Shown here piece by piece: positions 61,567 to 64,000 of a stretch of DNA of 64,000 nucleotides. The notes beneath the pieces are model-generated. The model worked only from the letters and a program-made list of their open reading frames with translations, ran no database searches and was not told the DNA's origin. A program made the translations under genes and the position numbers. Location of the stretch: assembly GCF_020281205.1 (NCBI RefSeq), contig NZ_JACXZC010000016.1, positions 1 to 64,000 of the forward strand, given 5' to 3'. Source of the DNA: Empedobacter stercoris (GTDB lineage: Bacteria; Bacteroidota; Bacteroidia; Flavobacteriales; Weeksellaceae). Positions within the stretch are counted from its first letter, which is position 1. Every line of letters starts with the position of its first letter.

Positions 61567-62160
61567 TTATTTCTCGAACATAATTTGAAGTGTAAAAAAC
61601 TCGCCTTTCTGAAGAATTCCATCTAAGTTTCGGTCAATAATTAATGTAATATACACTTGATTGTTATCGTAGATATTCCAATCCATTTCAGCATCATATT
61701 GAAAAACACCTTTTAAAGTCCATTTGTGAATATCCCATTGTCCAGAAGTTCCTGATTTTTCAACCCGTTTGTCTTTATTCGGAACGTAATACAAATACTG
61801 GTGTCCATCAAGCGATAAGAAAGGGTAGTGTAGCAACTGATTTTCTTCCGCAGCAAAGCCTGTACCAGCCTCAAAATAAGGGATACTTTCTATTTCAGTT
61901 CCTTCATGTAAATTGATGTCAACCGTATGATCCGTTACCAATGCGTGCGCCGCATAAAATAAATTCTTTTTCTCTTGATAAGGCTTATTCAGATACTCGA
62001 TACTAAATTCAGTAGGATTTAAAGTGATTGTTTGTTTTGTATCATAAATAGAGAAAACTTGATTGCCTTGCTTGATCACAATATTATCGGTGGTGTATTC
62101 TTGTGCATGTATAAAACAAGTAAGCAAACAGAAAACCGTAAGGAACATTGTATTTTTCAT
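61567..62160 (-). CDS. hypothetical secreted protein
   Basis: 197 residues from ATG 62160, with a signal peptide (MKNTMFLTVFCLLTCFIHAQE). The longer frame to 62214 would hide the signal peptide behind 18 residues, so the shorter start is used. The rest is beta-rich with Tyr-rich strands. It lies 108 bases upstream of the kinase gene and may be the extracytoplasmic partner of the system, but no link is shown. Confidence 0.65.
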   Translation of the reverse strand: MKNTMFLTVFCLLTCFIHAQEYTTDNIVIKQGNQVFSIYDTKQTITLNPTEFSIEYLNKPYQEKKNLFYAAHALVTDHTVDINLHEGTEIESIPYFEAGTGFAAEENQLLHYPFLSLDGHQYLYYVPNKDKRVEKSGTSGQWDIHKWTLKGVFQYDAEMDWNIYDNNQVYITLIIDRNLDGILQKGEFFTLQIMFEK

Positions 62161-62244
62161 AGTCGTTGTAATTGATAGGCTAAAATTATCGTCTATCCTT
62201 GATAAAAAACTCACTATAATTATTGATTTACAGACTTTTTAAAA

Positions 62245-62278
62245 CAATAAAAGCCAACCGATCGGTTGGCTTTTATTG
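62245..62278. terminator. palindromic terminator
   Basis: CAATAAAAGCCAACCG and its exact complement meet at ATCGG, a perfect palindrome of 34 bases with A and T runs at the edges. It ends the minus-strand flavin reductase operon. Confidence 0.8.
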
Positions 62279-62279
62279 T

Positions 62280-62468
62280 TTACTTATTTCGATTCATTTC
62301 TTTTATTCTGGCTTTGTTTCTATCGTCTAAAAGAGAGGCAACAGCCCAGATTGCAGCTGGTAACCATCCGAATAAGGAGATTTGTAAAACTAAGCAAATC
62401 ACACCATGAATTATTTTTCCTCTTAGTATAAAGGATAACCATGGTAAGAGTACAGCTAATATGATCAT
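62280..62468 (-). CDS. Pmp3/YqaE-like small membrane protein
   Basis: 62 residues in two hydrophobic helices (AVLLPWLSFILRG; GVICLVLQISLFGWLPAAIWAVASL), the pattern of Pmp3/YqaE. These stress-induced membrane peptides stabilise the membrane potential. The gene overlaps the TIP30-like gene by one base, third in a minus-strand operon, followed by a palindromic terminator. Confidence 0.85.
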   Translation of the reverse strand: MIILAVLLPWLSFILRGKIIHGVICLVLQISLFGWLPAAIWAVASLLDDRNKARIKEMNRNK

Positions 62469-63136
62469 TAAATTTTATTTTTAGAATTCATAATTTCGTT
62501 ATAATACAATACAGAAACTTTTTCTGAAGTTGCGTGCACATCATTTTCGAGCAATGATTGCGCCACTTTTTCTGCTTCAATCGATTTGTATTTGGAGAGA
62601 TTTCCAACCAAAAAAGGATTAAACAAAGGTAATATCTTAGCGCTGATATTTTCAGCCAAACGATATTCGACTCGATTGCCAATCAACAAAGAAGGGTGGT
62701 ATAGAAACAGCTGTTTCACATTTTCATGTAGCAAAGCTTTTTCTGCTTCCCCTTTCATTTTTAGATAAAAGTTAGAGGTTGTAGCATTTGCACCAACCGA
62801 AGAAATATAATGAAATTTCGTCAACCCTTTTTTATTTCCTAATTGTGCAAATTGTACTGGAATATCTATTTCAATTTTTCGGTACGCATTTAAATCAGGC
62901 GTTTTCTTACGTGTTGTTCCTAAGCAAGAAAAGATAGAATCAATCGTTTCAATATCATCTAAATTTATTTGAGAATTAAAATCAGTTACAATCTCCATTA
63001 TCTTCGGATGATTAATTTGCTGAGGTTTTCGAACAACCATAATAACTTTTGAATAATTAGAATGCTTTAATAATTTATCCAACAATAAAGAACCGATCAA
63101 ACCTGTACTTCCTAAAATCAATGCCGTTTTATTCAT
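62468..63136 (-). CDS. TIP30/HTATIP2-like NAD(P)-binding protein
   Basis: 222 residues with the dinucleotide-binding loop LILGSTGLIGSLLLD (about 6-20) and FHYISSVGANATTSNFYLKMKGEAEKALL (about 109-137), where Ser, Tyr and Lys of an extended SDR lie. An LYHPSLLIGNRVE segment follows, typical of the family. The substrate is unknown. It sits 3 bases after the flavin reductase-like gene. Confidence 0.8.
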   Translation of the reverse strand: MNKTALILGSTGLIGSLLLDKLLKHSNYSKVIMVVRKPQQINHPKIMEIVTDFNSQINLDDIETIDSIFSCLGTTRKKTPDLNAYRKIEIDIPVQFAQLGNKKGLTKFHYISSVGANATTSNFYLKMKGEAEKALLHENVKQLFLYHPSLLIGNRVEYRLAENISAKILPLFNPFLVGNLSKYKSIEAEKVAQSLLENDVHATSEKVSVLYYNEIMNSKNKI

Positions 63137-63139
63137 GAA

Positions 63140-64000
63140 CTAAATATTCATCAACAACCAATACCATGCACCATTTACGTCACCTTGTTCCAAAAGTTTT
63201 GCAGCTACTTGATGACGTACCTCAACCGACTTAAATTTCTCGATGTCTAAACGTTCCGTTAATTGTTCTTTGAAATGAAAAATCATTTCTTCTGTCGGTA
63301 ATTTTTCTACATTTCCTAATTGACCTAAATTATTACCTGTTAAGTATTTAGAGTGCTTCACTTCATCTGGTAGTTGATCTATTCCTAAACCAACAGTACG
63401 GGTTGGTTTTTCAACTTCAAAGATTGATTCTGGAATGATACGGCAATAATAATCTCCACCCATACGCGCAACTAAATCCAAATCATAAGGGGAAACTTTA
63501 TCATTTTCATCCAACAAGTTTTTGTGAATATGCAATCGCACTACTTCCGCAATAACTAAATTTGCTGCACCGGGTTGATCTGTAATCGAAATTACTTCGC
63601 GTACCTTACATTCTAATTGCACAGGCGATTCTGCAACGCGAGGAGGTTTTACCAATTCGGAAGGAAGTTCTGTAAAACCAGCTTTTACAAATTCGTTTAC
63701 TCCTTTTGGGTATTCGACACTCGCCAAGGATTGTTGTTGTACAATATCATAATTTACGATATTAATCACACATTCTGGATGTTCCCATATATTTTCTAAT
63801 GTATGTTTTGTTGTTCCATCTCTCATTTTTCTTAACGGTGAAAAAACACAAATAGGTGGATTTTGTCCCATCATATTGAAAAAAGAAAATGGACTCAAAT
63901 TTACATTTCCATCTTTATCCATTGTACTTGCAAAGCAAATAGGACGTGGAGAAATAGCATGTTTGAAAATATCATCGAACTGACTTGTGTTAGGTTCAAA
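63140..64000 (-). CDS. flavin reductase-like protein (5' end cut by the window edge)
   Basis: The frame stays open to the right edge, so the start is missing; at least 286 codons are present. The visible N-terminal part, FKHAISPRPICFASTMDKDG, then NLSPFSFFNMMGQNPPICVF, is the FMN-binding opening of the flavin reductase-like/DIM6 family (the PRPI...STxDxxGxxNxxPFSFF motif). These proteins bind FMN and reduce it or act as oxygenase partners. It starts a minus-strand operon with a TIP30-like reductase and a Pmp3 peptide. Confidence 0.85.
   Translation of the reverse strand, partial: FEPNTSQFDDIFKHAISPRPICFASTMDKDGNVNLSPFSFFNMMGQNPPICVFSPLRKMRDGTTKHTLENIWEHPECVINIVNYDIVQQQSLASVEYPKGVNEFVKAGFTELPSELVKPPRVAESPVQLECKVREVISITDQPGAANLVIAEVVRLHIHKNLLDENDKVSPYDLDLVARMGGDYYCRIIPESIFEVEKPTRTVGLGIDQLPDEVKHSKYLTGNNLGQLGNVEKLPTEEMIFHFKEQLTERLDIEKFKSVEVRHQVAAKLLEQGDVNGAWYWLLMNI

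Noticed and set aside
1-64000. CRISPR array or insertion sequence
   Set aside because: No regular direct repeats with spacers and no transposase frame with terminal inverted repeats were seen.

Overview
The window is AT-rich DNA from a member of the Bacteroidota, most likely class Flavobacteriia and probably a Weeksellaceae/Empedobacter-like genome. The evidence is the promoter form TAnnTTTG, the near absence of Shine-Dalgarno sequences, flavobacterial surface proteins beginning with a VGIGT motif, and the protein families present. The genus is inferred from general resemblance, not tested.

Region 1 (1 to about 29.8 kb) is the late part of a siphovirus-type prophage read left to right. It holds small early/accessory genes, a RuvC-like resolvase, a tRNA-Phe, dUTPase and the terminase subunits. 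Then come the portal, a metallopeptidase, a HAD phosphatase, a MuF-type head protein, scaffold, decoration and capsid proteins, head-tail connectors, the tail tube and tail chaperones. A 1419-residue tape measure, tail-tip proteins, a tail fibre with an SGNH esterase domain, and a holin, M15 endolysin and apparent single-protein spanin complete it. Three intergenic gaps carry the same promoter-like architecture: a CTTTCC...CTCTTATCT element followed at an identical distance by a TAnnTTTG-like -7 box. They precede the head, tail and lysis blocks and look like activator-dependent late promoters. The early/replication genes and the left end lie outside the window.

Region 2 (about 28.2 to 30.4 kb) is an accessory segment at the right end. 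Its centre is a three-gene cassette of a HEPN-like protein, an unknown protein ending in an ssrA-tag-like YALAA tail, and a SecB-like chaperone. It is read from a promoter overlapped by a 12-bp-arm palindrome and closed by a strong terminator. This fits a toxin-antitoxin-chaperone (TAC) system of a kind I do not recognise. Next to it lie the last 45 or so codons of a tyrosine recombinase and another gene fragment, marking a recombination junction.

Region 3 (30.6 to 64 kb) is ordinary chromosome. It holds a polysaccharide deacetylase, a HAD phosphatase, TerC, a DMT exporter, KAS III and Lpd. It also holds a SPFH lipoprotein, a pseudouridine synthase, and a Fur-family regulator, methyltransferase and ZIP transporter cluster. 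An M24B aminopeptidase, an RNA methyltransferase, a GT2 glycosyltransferase, RimO, the two SCOT subunits, a UbiA-like protein with a methyltransferase and a fatty acid desaturase follow. The segment ends with a two-gene surface-protein unit behind a 565-bp control region, a TPR histidine kinase/LuxR-type regulator pair, and an operon of a flavin reductase-like protein (cut by the right edge), a TIP30-like reductase and a Pmp3-like protein.
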